A stretch of 64,000 nt of DNA from Streptomyces cupreus. GTDB lineage: Bacteria; Actinomycetota; Actinomycetes; Streptomycetales; Streptomycetaceae. The translations under genes and the position numbers were made by a program. The DNA is taken from NCBI RefSeq assembly GCF_014257025.1, contig NZ_JACMSF010000032.1, positions 1-64,000 of the forward strand, read 5' to 3'. A model generated the notes under the pieces. It was not told the DNA's origin. It did no database searches and saw only the letters and a program-made list of their open reading frames with translations. Shown piece after piece: positions 10,587 to 18,678 of this stretch (positions are counted from its first letter, which is position 1; each line of letters opens with the position of its first letter).

Positions 10587-12077
10587 CTACGGCGCGAGGC
10601 CGGGGGTCGGTTCCTGGGAGCGGTGGAGTGTGGCCGCGGGATCCGCTTCTTCCGGCCGCCAGTCCTCCTCGACCTCCTCCCCCTGCACCCCGAGGAGCTT
10701 ACGGGTCAGACGGTCGCGGTCGGACAGGAGCTCGTCGAGGGCGGCGCGGACGTCGCAGGGGCGGGTGCGGTCGGATTCGGCCTCCGCCGCGATCAGTACC
10801 GCACGACGGACCAGCTCCTTGGTGAAGGACGCGGTCGTGCCTTCGGTACGGGTCACCACCTCCTCGGTGATGTCCTCGCCGAGGCCGAGACCCGCGCCGT
10901 ACAGGTCGAGGAGGCGGGCGCGGCCCTCCGTGTCCGGGAGGGGGATCTCGACCGCCAGGTCCACGCGGCCGGGGCGCTGGACGAGGGCCGGTTCCAGGAG
11001 GTCGGCGCGGTTGGTGGTGAGCAGGAAGGCCACGTCGGCGTCGTCGCCGAGGCCGTCCATCTCGTTGAGGACCTGGAAGAGCAGGGGCTGGTCACCGCCC
11101 GCGTAGTCGCGGGCCTCGGCGATCAGGTCGCAGTCCTCCAGGACGACCAGTGCGGGCTGGAGCATCCGCGCCAGGGCGCAGGCCGGGCCGATCGCCGAGA
11201 TGCTGGTGCCGGCGAGGACCACGACCGTGAACTGCGGGAGGTGGGAGAGGAGATAGCGGATCGTGTGGGTCTTGCCGGTGCCGGGCGGGCCGTAGAGGAG
11301 GAGGCCGCGGCGCAGGTGCTGGCCGGCGGCGCGGAGTCGCTCGCGGCGGCGGGCCACGCCGACGACCTGGCGCTCGACGCGGTCCAGGAGGCCGGTGGGG
11401 AGCACGATGTCGTCGCGGGAGAGGCTGGGGCGGCGGTGGAAGCGGAAGGGGCCGAGGCCGTGGCGGAACTCCGAGCCCTCGAAGGAGAGGACCTGGCCGC
11501 GGAAGATGTTGTGCTCGCGCACCAGGCGGTCGATGTCGGCGAGGAGGCGGTCGGCGAAGGCGGTGTCGGCGGCGAGGACTTCGAGTTCGACCTTGTTGCG
11601 GCCGTACTCGTCCTGGGGACCGCGCAGGAGGACGGCGAAGCGGTTGTCGCCGTCGGTGCCGAGGTAGAAACCGCAGGAGACACAGGCCAGTTCCTCGTCG
11701 GCGGAGACGGGGAGGCTGGCGTAGGCGACCGCGCCGATGGTGAAGCGGTCGTAGCGGTCGGCCGCTTCGAGGATGTCGCCGAGGGTGAGGTCGCCGTGGT
11801 GCTGTGAGCCCCTGAGGCCGACGAGTTCGTGGGTGCGGCCGTCCTGGGCGAACCAACGCTCCAGGGCGAGGTGGACGTTGGGGAGGTCGTACGGGGCGTA
11901 GGCCGCCTTGACCACGGGGCGGTCCGTGGGGGTGGTGCCGAGGTGTTCGCGGAGGCGGTTGCTGAGGTTGCGGGCCGGGTCGTGGTCGCGGTGATGGGGG
12001 TGGGCGACGGCGGTGAGGAAGTCGTAGAACAGTTCGCTGACTCGGTCGAGGTCGATGGGCTGTTCCGACTCGCTCAT
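10587..12077 (-). CDS. AAA+ ATPase with actinobacterial N-terminal domain
   Basis: A 496-residue ATPase. Residues 1-225 form an unrecognised alpha/beta domain containing a CVSCGFYL cysteine pair; it looks like the DUF5925 type, from memory. It is followed by a classical AAA module with Walker A GPPGTGKTHT near 265, Walker B LVVLEDCDLIAEA, sensor 1 LLTTNRADLLEPAL and arginine finger QRPGRVDLAVEIPLPD. This is the FtsH/BCS1/CDC48 arrangement, so it should remodel a protein partner. No protease domain is present. Start ATG 12077 follows GGAGG. It stands alone between two TetR/MDMPI-type units; target unknown. Confidence 0.82.
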   Translation of the reverse strand: MSESEQPIDLDRVSELFYDFLTAVAHPHHRDHDPARNLSNRLREHLGTTPTDRPVVKAAYAPYDLPNVHLALERWFAQDGRTHELVGLRGSQHHGDLTLGDILEAADRYDRFTIGAVAYASLPVSADEELACVSCGFYLGTDGDNRFAVLLRGPQDEYGRNKVELEVLAADTAFADRLLADIDRLVREHNIFRGQVLSFEGSEFRHGLGPFRFHRRPSLSRDDIVLPTGLLDRVERQVVGVARRRERLRAAGQHLRRGLLLYGPPGTGKTHTIRYLLSHLPQFTVVVLAGTSISAIGPACALARMLQPALVVLEDCDLIAEARDYAGGDQPLLFQVLNEMDGLGDDADVAFLLTTNRADLLEPALVQRPGRVDLAVEIPLPDTEGRARLLDLYGAGLGLGEDITEEVVTRTEGTTASFTKELVRRAVLIAAEAESDRTRPCDVRAALDELLSDRDRLTRKLLGVQGEEVEEDWRPEEADPAATLHRSQEPTPGLAP

Positions 12078-12121
12078 GCGGGTGCCTCCGGGGGCGGACG
12101 GGCCGTTTCATGCCGAGGTGT

Positions 12122-12805
12122 TCAGGGTGGGGGTGGAGTCGCGCGGGGGTCAAAGGAATTCCTTCGCCCCCGCCACCCCTCCCCCGGAGGCGGACCCCCG
12201 GACGGGCTCGGCGTGCGTCCCGTCAGGAGCATCAGCAGGTCCGCCATCGGTGCCCGGACCTCCTCGCCGCTCCCCCTCGTCCACTCGATGTCCGTCGCCA
12301 CCAGCCTCGCCCGCGGAAGGGGCCAGGGGCGCGGGGGGAAGCGCATGGTCCAGACCCTGTCCGCCGCGTCCCGGGCGGCCGCCGCCGGCATCTCGCGTCG
12401 GTGGCCGAGGGCCAGCGCGATGTCCTGGCCGTGGACCAGGATGTCCAGAAGGGGTTCTCGGGGCGTGGTCGTCGGGGCCAGCCGGCGGTTGCCGATGACG
12501 GCTCGGAGGTTCGTCACGATCTCGGCCGTGGACAACCGCGCTTCGCGTACCGCCGTGTCATGGATCAGTCGGTTCATGTCGCCGCGCGCCCGGATCCAGT
12601 CGCGCACCAGGTCGCCGTACGAGAAGCGGGGCGCCAGGGTCAGATGGGCCGCCACATCGCGAACCCGCCAGTCGCCGCAGGCCGTCGGGGTTTCCCACTG
12701 CTCCGGGGTCAGGCCCTCCAGGAGGTCCGCCAGGCTCGCCCGTTCCTCGTCGACGACGCGCCAGCGCTCGTCCGTCCCCAGTACGACACCCACGGGAATC
12801 ACCAC
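12122..12805 (-). CDS. Maleylpyruvate-isomerase-type (DinB-like, mycothiol-associated) protein
   Basis: A 227-residue protein of the MDMPI family. The N-terminal four-helix bundle carries the motif LLEGLTPEQWETPTACGDWRVRDVAAHL, and later LLDILVHGQDIALALG supplies the His of the metal triad (H52-like AHL and HGQDI). Such enzymes use mycothiol in isomerisation or detoxification. The last 30 residues are Pro/Gly-rich and low complexity. It is divergent from a MarR gene whose operator lies between them, so it is a likely target of that regulator. Start GTG 12805; later starts are possible. Confidence 0.85.
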   Translation of the reverse strand: MVIPVGVVLGTDERWRVVDEERASLADLLEGLTPEQWETPTACGDWRVRDVAAHLTLAPRFSYGDLVRDWIRARGDMNRLIHDTAVREARLSTAEIVTNLRAVIGNRRLAPTTTPREPLLDILVHGQDIALALGHRREMPAAAARDAADRVWTMRFPPRPWPLPRARLVATDIEWTRGSGEEVRAPMADLLMLLTGRTPSPSGGPPPGEGWRGRRNSFDPRATPPPP

Positions 12806-12836
12806 CCACTCAAGTGGTAAGCTTCACTGACCAAAT

Positions 12837-12855
12837 TAGTCAGAGAGCCTGACTA
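12837..12855. promoter_or_regulatory. Perfect MarR-type operator palindrome
   Basis: TAGTCAG (12837-12843), a 5-bp spacer and CTGACTA (12849-12855) form a perfect 7+5+7 inverted repeat in the 76-bp gap between the divergent MDMPI and MarR genes. A partial half-site CACTGAC lies at 12825-12831. This suits a MarR dimer that controls both genes. Confidence 0.75.
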
Positions 12856-12881
12856 GTGTCAAGGTGGAAGCGGGAGGCTTC

Positions 12882-13319
12882 GTGGAGAGTGAGCTCAACA
12901 CCGGCGTGCTGCTGTTCCTCCCTTACCGAGCCCTGGAGAACCGCGTCTTCGCCGCTCTCGCCGAGGCCGGTTTCAACGACTTCACGCCCGCCCAGGCCCG
13001 GGTCATGCAGCGCATCGCGCCCGACGGCACCCGGCTGACCGAGCTGGCCGAGCAGGCTCAGGTCACCAAGCAGACAGCGGGGTTTCTCGTCGACCAGCTG
13101 GAGAAGGCCGGCTATGTGACACGCGTGCCGGACCCCACCGACAGGCGGGCCCGGCTGGTGCGCGGCGCGGAGAAGGCCTGGGCGGCCAAGGAGGTCGCCG
13201 ACGCCGTGGTCGCCGAGGTGGAGCGGGAATGGGAGGAGCACCTCGGCAAGCGGCGTATGAGGCAGCTGCGCGAGGCGCTCATCCTGCTCCGGGAGATCAC
13301 GGACCCGTGGCAGACCTGA
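12882..13319 (+). CDS. MarR-family regulator
   Basis: A 145-residue winged-helix repressor: LPYRALENRVFAALAEAGFNDFTPAQARVM, recognition region RLTELAEQAQVTKQTAGFLVDQLEKAGYV, and wing RVPDPTDRRARLVRGAE. GTG 12882 is chosen because GGGAGG sits four to five bases upstream; GTG 12864 lacks a ribosome site and would overlap the operator region more closely. Divergent from the MDMPI gene, with a perfect operator between them. Confidence 0.9.
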   Translation: MESELNTGVLLFLPYRALENRVFAALAEAGFNDFTPAQARVMQRIAPDGTRLTELAEQAQVTKQTAGFLVDQLEKAGYVTRVPDPTDRRARLVRGAEKAWAAKEVADAVVAEVEREWEEHLGKRRMRQLREALILLREITDPWQT

Positions 13320-13328
13320 AGAAATGAG

Positions 13329-13367
13329 CCGAGCGGCCAGGCTACGGGGGAGTGCCTGACCGCTCGG
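13329..13367. terminator. Bidirectional terminator (MarR / dctA)
   Basis: Arms CCGAGCGGCCAGGC (13329-13342) and GCCTGACCGCTCGG (13354-13367) pair over 14 bp with one mismatch. The hairpin lies in the 67-bp gap between the convergent MarR and dctA stops. Confidence 0.85.
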
Positions 13368-13386
13368 TGTTCCGAGGGAGCCGGTG

Positions 13387-14769
13387 CTACGCCTTCGCGA
13401 GCTCCTTCTCGCCGGTGCCCTGCTCGGGGACGTCGACCGGGGCCTGGTCCGAGGCGCCGTCGTCCAGCAAGGTCTGCTCGTCGAACGGGATCCGACCGGC
13501 CAGCACCTGGTCGACCCGGCCGCGGTCGATCTCCTTGGTCCAGGTGCCGATCAGGACCGTGGCCACGGCGTTGCCCGCGAAGTTCGTCAGGGCGCGCGCC
13601 TCGCTCATGAACCGGTCGATGCCGACGACCAGACCGATGCCGTCCACCAGCGCGGGCTTGTGCGACTGGAGACCACCGGCCAGCGTCGCGAGACCGGCGC
13701 CGGTGACACCCGCCGCGCCCTTCGAGGCGACCAGCAGGAACAGCAGCAGCGGGATCTGCTCGCCGATCGACATCGGCGTACCCATGGCGTCGGCGATGAA
13801 CAGCGAGGCCATGGTCATGTAGATCATGGTGCCGTCGAGGTTGAAGGAGTAGCCGGTCGGAACGGTGATGCCGACGACCGGCTTGCTGACACCGAGGTGC
13901 TCCATCTTCGCGATGAGCCGCGGCAGCGCGGACTCGGACGAGGACGTCGACAGGATCAGCAGGAACTCACGGCCCAGGTACTTGAACAGCGTGAAGATGT
14001 TCAGGCCCGCGACGACCCGCAGCAGCGCGGCGAGCACGATGAAGACGAACAGGAAGCAGGTGGTGTAGAAGCCGAGCATCAGCACGGCCAGGCTCTTGAG
14101 CGCGTCCACACCGGCCGAGCCGGTGACGGCGGCGATGGCGCCGAAGGCACCGATCGGGGCGGCCCACATCACCATGGCGAGGATGCGGAAGACGAGCCGC
14201 TGGATGTGCTCGACACCGCGCAGGATCGGCTGCCCGGCGGAGCCCATGGCCTGGAGCGCGAAGCCGGCGAGCAGGGCGATGAGCAGGGTCTGGAGGACCT
14301 CGCCCTCGGTGAACGCGGACACCATCGTGGTCGGGATGATGCCGAGCAGGAACTCGGTGGTGTCCTTGGCCTCCGCGTCGACCTGCGCGTGTCCGGCCTC
14401 CTTGACCGCGTCGGTCACCGCGAGGCTGGAGCCCGGGTCGAGGAGGTTGCCGACGACCAGGCCGATGCCGAGGGCCACCAGCGACATGACCAGGAAGTAG
14501 ACGAGGGCGATACCGCCGACGGCGCCTACCTTGGCGGCCTTCCGTACCGAGCCGATGCCCAGCACGATGGTGCAGAAGATGATCGGCGAGATCATCATCT
14601 TGATCAGGTTCACGAAGCCGGTTCCGATCGGCTTCAGCTCCACCGCGAAGTCGGGTGCGACCAGACCGACGGTGATGCCCAGGGCAACCGCGACGATCAC
14701 CGCGATGTAGAGATAGTGCGTACGGTCCCGCTTGGCTGCGGGTGCCGTATCGGGGGTGCTGGCGGCCAC
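13387..14769 (-). CDS. dctA: C4-dicarboxylate:cation symporter DctA
   Basis: A 460-residue DAACS-family transporter importing succinate, fumarate and malate with protons or sodium. Visible features are TM1 (YLYIAVIVAVALGITVG), MMISPIIFCTIVLGIGS, the serine-rich re-entrant loop STSSSESALPRLIAKME, the cation/substrate motif GYSFNLDGTMIYM, and the second hairpin GAAGVTGAGLATLAGG. GTG 14769 is preferred because AAGGAGG lies six bases upstream; an upstream frame from 14817 has no such site. It is divergent from a DcuS/CitA-like two-component system, the classic inducer of dctA. Aspartate/glutamate transport cannot be excluded. Confidence 0.92.
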   Translation of the reverse strand: MAASTPDTAPAAKRDRTHYLYIAVIVAVALGITVGLVAPDFAVELKPIGTGFVNLIKMMISPIIFCTIVLGIGSVRKAAKVGAVGGIALVYFLVMSLVALGIGLVVGNLLDPGSSLAVTDAVKEAGHAQVDAEAKDTTEFLLGIIPTTMVSAFTEGEVLQTLLIALLAGFALQAMGSAGQPILRGVEHIQRLVFRILAMVMWAAPIGAFGAIAAVTGSAGVDALKSLAVLMLGFYTTCFLFVFIVLAALLRVVAGLNIFTLFKYLGREFLLILSTSSSESALPRLIAKMEHLGVSKPVVGITVPTGYSFNLDGTMIYMTMASLFIADAMGTPMSIGEQIPLLLFLLVASKGAAGVTGAGLATLAGGLQSHKPALVDGIGLVVGIDRFMSEARALTNFAGNAVATVLIGTWTKEIDRGRVDQVLAGRIPFDEQTLLDDGASDQAPVDVPEQGTGEKELAKA

Positions 14770-14868
14770 GGCTGCCCTCCTTGACGTCTTCGTCGGCATC
14801 ACCGGCGTGCGGCTCACATCCGGGGGTTTTGAGGAATGCCGTGACTATCTCCCGCCCTGTGAGGGCGG

Positions 14869-14897
14869 TCACGCTTCCGTTCATTTAGTTCACGCTT
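14869..14897. promoter_or_regulatory. Direct repeat, candidate response-regulator site for dctA
   Basis: TCACGCTT occurs at 14869-14876 and again at 14890-14897, 21 bp (two helical turns) apart, in the region between divergent dctA and its two-component genes. Spacing suits a response-regulator dimer; binding is inferred. Confidence 0.5.
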
Positions 14898-14920
14898 AAC
14901 CGGAGAGGCACACTGACGAC

Positions 14921-16567
14921 ATGCGCTTCCCCGTCCCCCGACCCCGCAGCCTGGCCGGCCAGCTCTTCGCCATGCAGGCTGTGCTGATAGCGGTGCTCGT
15001 CGCCGGGTACGCGCTGTTCAGCTACGTCAGCGACCGCAGCCAGGCCGAGGACGCGGCGGGCCGCCAGGCGGTGGCCGTGGCCCGCTCGGTCGCCGACTCC
15101 CCGTCGGTACGGCAGGCGATCCGCACCGACGACCCCTCGTCCTCGCTCCAGCCGTACGCGCTGCACGTCCAGCAGGACACCGGGGTCGACTTCGTCACGA
15201 TCATGGACACGAAGGGCATCCGCTGGACCCACCCCAACCCCGAAGAGATCGGCCAGCGCTTCATCGGCCATATCGAGGGCGCGCTCAAGGGCGACTCGTT
15301 CACCGAGACGTACACCGGCACCCTCGGCCCCTCCGTGCGCGCGGTCACGCCCATCTGGGACGGCGGGAAGATCGTCGGCCTGGTCAGCGCGGGCATCAAG
15401 GTCGAGGAGATCAGCAAGCGGGTGCAGGACCAGCTGACGGCGCTGATCGGCGTGGCGGGCGGCGCGCTCGCGCTCGGCGCGGTGGGCACCTACGTCATCA
15501 ACGCCCGCCTGCGCCGCCACACCCACGGTATGAACGCGGCCGAGCTCAGCCGGATGCACGACTACCACCAGGCCGCCCTGCACGCCGTGCGCGAGGGCCT
15601 GCTGATGCTCGACGGGCAGTTCAGGGTGGCGCTGATCAACGACGGCGGCCGGGAGCTGCTGGGCGTGTCCGAGGAGGCCGTGGGTACGTCCGTCGCCGAC
15701 CTCGGGCTGCCGCCGTCGCTCACCGGTGCGCTGCTGGCGTCGGAGCCGAGGGTGGACGAGGTGCATCTGACGGCGGACCGGGTGCTGGTGGTGAACACCT
15801 CCCCGGTGTCGGGCGGGGAGCGCCGGGGCACGGTCGTCACCTTGCGCGATGTCACCGAACTCCAGTCCTTGATGGGTGAGTTGGACTCCGAGCGGGGCTT
15901 CACACAGGCGCTGCGCTCGCAGGCGCACGAGGCGGCCAACCGGCTGCACACAGTCGTCTCGCTGATCGAGTTGGGCCGGGCGGAAGAGGCGGTGGAGTTC
16001 GCGACGGCCGAACTGGAGCTGGCGCAGGCCCTCACCGACCAGGTGGTGGCTGCGGTCAGCGAGCCGGTGCTGGCGGCCCTGCTGCTGGGCAAGACGGCCC
16101 AGGCGAACGAGCGGGGCGTGGAGCTGGTGGTGTCGGAGGACAGCCGGCTCGACGACGGACTCCTGCCGCCGTCGCTGCCCGCCCGGGACCTGGTGACCAT
16201 CCTCGGCAACCTGATCGACAACGCGGTGGACGCGGCGCAGGGCAGTGTGCGGGCGCGGGTGACTGTGACGGCGTACACGGAGGCGTCTGACCTGGTCATG
16301 AGGGTGTCGGACACGGGCGCGGGGGTGGATCCGAAGCATGCCGAGGTGGTGTTCGAGCGGGGGTTCTCGACGAAGCCGGCGGGCCCTGGGGGGCGTGGCC
16401 TGGGACTGGCGTTGGTACGGCAGGCGGTGAGCCGGCACGACGGGACGCTGACGGTGGCCGGGGCCGCCGGGGGCGGGGCGCAGTTCGAGGTGCGGCTGCC
16501 GCTGGGGACCGCACGGGCGAGTGAGGGCGTAGTTTCTGGGGGCGCAGTCTCTGGAGGCGACGTATGA
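14921..16567 (+). CDS. DcuS/CitA/DctS-type sensor histidine kinase
   Basis: A 548-residue membrane kinase. TM1 is about residues 14-36, the periplasmic PAS (PDC) sensor about 37-170 (DTGVDFVTIMDTKGIRWTHP, SVRAVTPIWDGGKIVGLVSAG), TM2 about 173-193, then a cytosolic PAS (EGLLMLDGQFRVALIN), the H box RSQAHEAANRLHT with His336, N box LIDNAVDAA and G boxes GVDPKHAEVVFERGFS/GRGLGLALVR. The DUxRxHxHR-like H box and PDC sensor are those of C4-dicarboxylate/citrate sensors. It overlaps its regulator by 4 bp (ATGA). Confidence 0.93.
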   Translation: MRFPVPRPRSLAGQLFAMQAVLIAVLVAGYALFSYVSDRSQAEDAAGRQAVAVARSVADSPSVRQAIRTDDPSSSLQPYALHVQQDTGVDFVTIMDTKGIRWTHPNPEEIGQRFIGHIEGALKGDSFTETYTGTLGPSVRAVTPIWDGGKIVGLVSAGIKVEEISKRVQDQLTALIGVAGGALALGAVGTYVINARLRRHTHGMNAAELSRMHDYHQAALHAVREGLLMLDGQFRVALINDGGRELLGVSEEAVGTSVADLGLPPSLTGALLASEPRVDEVHLTADRVLVVNTSPVSGGERRGTVVTLRDVTELQSLMGELDSERGFTQALRSQAHEAANRLHTVVSLIELGRAEEAVEFATAELELAQALTDQVVAAVSEPVLAALLLGKTAQANERGVELVVSEDSRLDDGLLPPSLPARDLVTILGNLIDNAVDAAQGSVRARVTVTAYTEASDLVMRVSDTGAGVDPKHAEVVFERGFSTKPAGPGGRGLGLALVRQAVSRHDGTLTVAGAAGGGAQFEVRLPLGTARASEGVVSGGAVSGGDV

Positions 16568-17250
16568 GCACCGAAAAACCGATCCGGGTCCTGGTCGTGG
16601 AGGACGACCCGGTCGCCGCCGACGCGCATGTCATGTACGTCAACCGGGTCCCCGGTTTCACGGCGGTCGGCAAGGCGCACACGGGTGCGGAGGCGCGCCG
16701 CGCACTGGACCGCACCCCGGTGGACCTGCTTCTCCTGGACCTCCACCTCCCGGACGTGCACGGCCTCCAACTAGCCCGATCCCTCAGGGCATTGGGCCAT
16801 CACGCGGACGTGATCGCGGTGACGTCCGCGCGGGATCTGGCGGTGGTGCGGGAAGGCGTGTCACTGGGTGTGGTCCAGTACGTCCTGAAGCCGTTCACCT
16901 TCGCGACCCTGCGGGACCGTCTCGTCCGGTACGCCGAGTTCCACGCGGCGGCGGGCGAGGCGAGCGGCCAGGACGAGGTCGACCGGGCGCTCGCGACTCT
17001 GCGGGCACCGGGCCCGGCGGCTCTGCCGAAGGGTTTGAGCGCGCCGACGTTGGAGCGGGTGACGGTGGCGCTGCGGGACTGCGCGGAGGGGCTGACGGCA
17101 ACGGGGGTCGCGGAGGCGGTGGGTATTTCGCGGATCACGGCGCGGCGCTATCTGGAGCATCTGGTGGACGCGGGGAGGGCGGCGCGGAGTCCGCAGTACG
17201 GGACGGTGGGGCGGCCGGAGTTGCAGTATCGGTGGGTGAGCGGTCCCTAG
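16564..17250 (+). CDS. CitB/DcuR-type response regulator
   Basis: A 228-residue regulator: receiver with acidic pocket EDD (13-15), phosphoacceptor Asp59 (LLLLDLHLPD), Thr switch AVTSARD and Lys LKPF; then a C-terminal HTH (ATGVAEAVGISRITARRYLEHLVDAG) of the CitB/DcuR class. It overlaps the kinase start-stop ATGA. It should activate dctA in response to external dicarboxylates. It ends 4 bp into the convergent membrane-protein gene. Confidence 0.93.
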   Translation: MSTEKPIRVLVVEDDPVAADAHVMYVNRVPGFTAVGKAHTGAEARRALDRTPVDLLLLDLHLPDVHGLQLARSLRALGHHADVIAVTSARDLAVVREGVSLGVVQYVLKPFTFATLRDRLVRYAEFHAAAGEASGQDEVDRALATLRAPGPAALPKGLSAPTLERVTVALRDCAEGLTATGVAEAVGISRITARRYLEHLVDAGRAARSPQYGTVGRPELQYRWVSGP

Positions 17251-17780
17251 CTGAACGGCCGTGCATAGAGGACGACTTGGGTGGCAAGTCCCATGAGGGC
17301 GAGGGCTTCGAGGACGGAGACGACGAGCAGCCCGGTGGACGTCTGCCCGGCACCCCAGTAGACGGCGAGCCCGGCGAGCGGAGCGACCGCGAAGGCCAGC
17401 AGGTCGATGGCGCACTGGATGGCTTTACGGGTGCTGCGGCGGGGGTCGGTGCGATGGGCTGTCTCCCAGCCGAACGCGCGCTCGGCCTGGGCGAGTTGGG
17501 TGAGGCGGGGGCCGAGGTCGTCGCGTATGTACTTCCCGATGGCGGAGATCTTCTCGTCGTTGACGAGGTAGGTCCAGCCGAGCACGACGCACACCGGCGG
17601 GATGGCCAGCAGCATGGCGGACTGCTCGGCCTGCGCGGCGGCGGCGATGACCGCGGCGACGACGGTGAGGGTGACATAGAGGAGGTTGTCGCGGAAGCCG
17701 ATACGGGTCTTCTGCTCGTCCTTGACGGTCTGGTACTCGGCGAGGAGCAACTGTCCGACGCTGACGTCCGACTCCGCCAT
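17247..17780 (-). CDS. Two-TM-hairpin membrane protein next to a nucleosidase-like gene
   Basis: A 177-residue protein with four predicted membrane segments in two pairs: LLYVTLTVVAAVIAAAAQ and AMLLAIPPVCVVLGWTYLV; then AIDLLAFAVAPLAGLAVYWG and GLLVVSVLEALALMGLAT. A charged middle (KISAIGKYIRDDLGPRLTQLAQAERAF) lies in the cytosol. ATG 17780 follows GGAAGGAAAG. No catalytic motif is seen. It is divergent (46 bp) from a phosphorylase-superfamily gene followed by a broken STAND/TPR gene. Similar small membrane proteins accompany such NTPase conflict systems, where they may act as membrane effectors; that link is inference. Confidence 0.75.
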   Translation of the reverse strand: MAESDVSVGQLLLAEYQTVKDEQKTRIGFRDNLLYVTLTVVAAVIAAAAQAEQSAMLLAIPPVCVVLGWTYLVNDEKISAIGKYIRDDLGPRLTQLAQAERAFGWETAHRTDPRRSTRKAIQCAIDLLAFAVAPLAGLAVYWGAGQTSTGLLVVSVLEALALMGLATQVVLYARPFS

Positions 17781-17814
17781 GCGCTTTCCTTCCCCCGGTG
17801 CACGTGCTTGGCAG

Positions 17815-17820
17815 TACCTT
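17815..17820 (+). promoter_or_regulatory. -10 hexamer, leaderless start of the nucleosidase-like gene
   Basis: TACCTT ends exactly six bases before GTG 17827 and no Shine-Dalgarno is present, so transcription should start at the start codon. Confidence 0.6.
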
Positions 17821-17826
17821 AAACGC

Positions 17827-18678
17827 GTGCCGAAGACTTCACCCACCGTCGTCGTGCTCACCGCCCTGCCTGAGGAGTACGACGCCGTACGCGCCCATCT
17901 CGATGACGATGTCGAGGAGTTGGTCCACGAGGACGGAACCCGGGTGGAGCGGGGCCGGCTCGCGGGGACGGACTGGACGCTGGCCGTCGCCGAGTTGGGC
18001 GAGGGGGCGGTGAACGCGTCCGCGCTGACGACGCAGATCCTGGGCTGGCTCCGGCCGGAGGCGGTGCTGTTCGTGGGCGTGGCGGGTTCGTTGAAGGCGG
18101 ATGTCGCGATCGGTGACGTCGTGGTCGGCACGAAGGTGTACGCCGTGCAGGGCGGCAAGGTCACACCTTCCGGTTTCCACGCCCGGCCCGAGGTCTGGCA
18201 CGGGTCCAACCGGCTGGTGCAGGCGGCGCGGTCGGCGTTGCGGGGGCTGGACGGGGTGCGGGGGCATCTGAAGCCGATCGCTTGCGGGGACGTGGTCCTG
18301 ACGGACGACAGGTCGGCCTTCGCCGAGTTCATCAAGCGCCACTACAACGACGCGAACGCCATCGAGATGGAGGGCGCCGGCGCGGTCCATGCGGCGCATG
18401 TCAGCGGGCAGTTGGACGCGCTGGTGATTCGCGGGATCAGCGACCGGGCGGACGCCGGGAAGTCGACGGCGGACGCAGGCGGCTCCCAGGAGCGGGCGGC
18501 TGCGCAGGCGGCGGCTGTGGCGGTGGGGGTGCTGCGGAAGCACCGACCGCGGGGTGCCTCCGGCGGGTCCTCTTCCGGCTCCAAGGAGGGGCCCCAATAC
18601 GGGGGCGATCACATCGACTTCCGGGGCGGGGTCTTCAACCGGCCTGTTATCGGCAAGCGGGTCGACCGGGAGCGGTAG
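17827..18678 (+). CDS. MTA/SAH-nucleosidase-like (phosphorylase superfamily) domain protein
   Basis: A 283-residue protein. Residues 6-235 form a purine-nucleoside phosphorylase/MTAN fold: VVVLTALPEEYDAVRAHL, FVGVAGSLKADVAIGDVVVG, and the substrate-Glu and Asp motifs AIEMEGAGAVHAAHV and VIRGISDRADAGK. The tail GGDHIDFRGGVFNRPVIGK is the short glycine motif often found at the head of Streptomyces STAND/TPR proteins. The frame stops at 18678, but the next 500 bases carry STAND and TPR fragments in other frames, so this was probably the N-terminal domain of a longer pfs-NTPase-TPR protein. The start is GTG 17827 with a leaderless promoter. It may be free-standing today. Confidence 0.78.
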   Translation: MPKTSPTVVVLTALPEEYDAVRAHLDDDVEELVHEDGTRVERGRLAGTDWTLAVAELGEGAVNASALTTQILGWLRPEAVLFVGVAGSLKADVAIGDVVVGTKVYAVQGGKVTPSGFHARPEVWHGSNRLVQAARSALRGLDGVRGHLKPIACGDVVLTDDRSAFAEFIKRHYNDANAIEMEGAGAVHAAHVSGQLDALVIRGISDRADAGKSTADAGGSQERAAAQAAAVAVGVLRKHRPRGASGGSSSGSKEGPQYGGDHIDFRGGVFNRPVIGKRVDRER

